The notes under the pieces are model-generated. The model did no database searches, was not told the origin of the DNA, and saw only the letters and a list, made by a program, of their open reading frames with translations. Made by a program: the position numbers and the translations under genes. This document shows positions 62,782 through 64,000 of a DNA stretch of 64,000 bases, piece after piece. Numbering within the stretch: the stretch's first letter is position 1; every line of letters begins with the position of its first letter. This DNA is from Omphiscola glabra (Eukaryota; Mollusca; Gastropoda; Lymnaeidae): NCBI GenBank assembly GCA_964017045.1, contig OZ024809.1, positions 8,765,012 to 8,829,011 on the forward strand, given 5' to 3'.

Positions 62782-63761
62782 ATGGCTTATACTGTATCCA
62801 AAATCCTCGCATCGGGGATTTATTTCGTAAGAGACTGGGTATTTTGCTCTGAATCGATCGCAATCTTTGTTGCGAGCCTTTTCTTTTTCAATGTATTGCG
62901 TCTTTTCCGTGGATTGTTTATATGTTTTTGCCGGTGGAAGTACAAACATATTGACATTCCAGTTACAACTTCACCAGATGTCTACAAGGATATTTTAACA
63001 AAGGATATGCAATTCAGCGATGAAAAGAGCGAGATCAAAAGCTACTCACACGAAGCAAAGACTAATGACATGGCTGCTTTCTCAATTCAAGGTCGAAGAA
63101 AAACAATGGAAGACAGATTCAATTCTATTAGTCACAATTTTGAGAACAATCATTCGGTGTATGCTGTTTTTGATGGCCACGGTGGAGAGGTAGATCTTCA
63201 CTTTTCTTTTAAAGTTTTTTAATAAATGTATATCATGTATCATTTATGCATGAATTAATTTTTTTTTATTTATTTAAAAAGTTTAGCCCCAGGGAACCCA
63301 ATTGTACTTCATCCAGCCCCTTTGTTAAAAAAAATGAGGAAAGAATGTAGTAATTCATGTCCACCATCAAAAAATGGCAATTTATGAAGTGAAAAGCCCT
63401 AAAGTCTTTTCATTGATGGTACCCGTGTTTCCTTTATAACATCATTTTATGTCTCTTTTTTAGTTCGCTGCCGAGTACATTGAAGAGCAGCTGTTCAGCT
63501 CCATTAGAAAAGAATTAATTCAAGGAAGTTTTCAAAATGACCCAGACATGGTCAAACAGGTATCCATTTTCATTATTTAAGTGTTGTAACTGACAGACCT
63601 AAGACTAAGATGAAGTGATGACAGATTTGTATATTATGCTTGTTCATTCCATTTATAACATTTGAATTATATACCTTTTGTGTAATAGGTTCTTACAAGC
63701 CTAATTCGAACTGTTGATGCCCAGCTAGTATGTTTATCAAGGGACAGAATGGATTTATCAG
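62782..63761 (+). CDS. PPM1L: PPM1L-type PP2C protein phosphatase, 5' part
   Basis: Three exons are visible: 62782-63189, 63464-63559 and 63689-63761 (192 residues), all with GT-AG borders and matching phases; the gene continues past the window. An in-frame TAA two codons before the ATG fixes the start. Residues about 25-50 are a hydrophobic segment (IAIFVASLFFFNVLRLF), consistent with the membrane anchor of PPM1L. The catalytic domain begins at about residue 97 with FSIQGRRKTMEDRF, the PP2C N-terminal motif with its phosphate-contacting Arg, and VFDGHGGE carries the metal-binding Asp-Gly. Exons 2 and 3 give FAAEYIEEQLF and VDAQLVCLSRDRMDLSG, the latter just before the family's GTT strand. 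PPM1L is a Mg/Mn-dependent Ser/Thr phosphatase of the endoplasmic reticulum that acts on stress-kinase pathways in mammals. Another membrane PP2C cannot be fully excluded without the remaining exons. Confidence 0.86.
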
Positions 63762-64000
63762 GTATAACTTATATTAGTTCATACAAATCATCTTCAAACA
63801 TCTTCCTCATTCAGATCCATTGGCTATTTAGGTATGTGGCCTTCATCATGAAACATGTCCCTCATTCAGATCCAGTGGCTATGTAGGTATGTGGCCTTCA
63901 CTCTGTGGCCATGGTGAAGAATTTACACACTCTTCTCAGCTGTTTAAATATAGGGTGTTGTCCTGTGTTTTTGGTAGGTAATTTAGGTGTGAAAATGCTG
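63762..64000. other. intron 3 of PPM1L
   Basis: Contains a near-duplicate pair (CTCATTCAGATCCATTGGCT and CTCATTCAGATCCAGTGGCT with GTATGTGGCCTTCA). The last 45 bases resemble the unit of the 43-bp array at 22 kb. Confidence 0.55.

Overview
This window is animal nuclear DNA, most likely from a mollusc and probably a gastropod. The evidence is intron-rich genes with GT-AG splice sites, several families of broken non-LTR retrotransposons (LINEs) and hAT DNA transposons, and a very heavy load of minisatellites. No prokaryotic, plasmid or viral gene organisation is visible. The species cannot be read from the sequence alone.

Layout. 1-8140 is almost all tandem repeat: a 36-bp array, a short 33-34-bp array, the 3' end of a LINE, then a 5.7-kb array of a 26-bp unit with internal higher-order duplication. 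8.7-11.1 kb holds a broken hAT-type transposase gene. 11-26 kb is a patchwork of minisatellites, pyrimidine- and purine-rich tracts, a LINE reverse transcriptase fragment (14.0-15.5 kb), a LINE copy with an inverted 5' part (20.5-21.6 kb) and a hAT miniature element. 26.2-30.6 kb carries a small minus-strand gene model for a short secreted cysteine-containing protein that I do not recognise. 31.65-35.87 kb is bounded by the inverted repeats of one degenerate transposon, with a LINE nested inside. 36.6-43.1 kb is LINE tails, miniature elements and minisatellites, including a 45-bp array that appears to have grown inside a LINE tail.

The two solid genes are at the right end, head to head. An RCBTB1/2-type gene (RCC1 repeats, BTB domain, C-terminal domain) occupies 45296-60090 on the minus strand in 14 coding exons that can be read completely (568 codons plus stop). 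Nearly every long intron carries its own minisatellite, one intron holds a second copy of the 54-nt exon 11, and another holds about 17 copies of the intron/exon-13 acceptor boundary. From 62782 on the plus strand starts a PPM1L-type membrane-anchored PP2C phosphatase, which runs off the window after three exons. The 2.7 kb between the two start codons must hold both promoters. The two genes have no known functional link; the arrangement only suggests shared promoter space.

Most long open reading frames in the window are by-products of minisatellites whose period is a multiple of three, and I have not called them genes.
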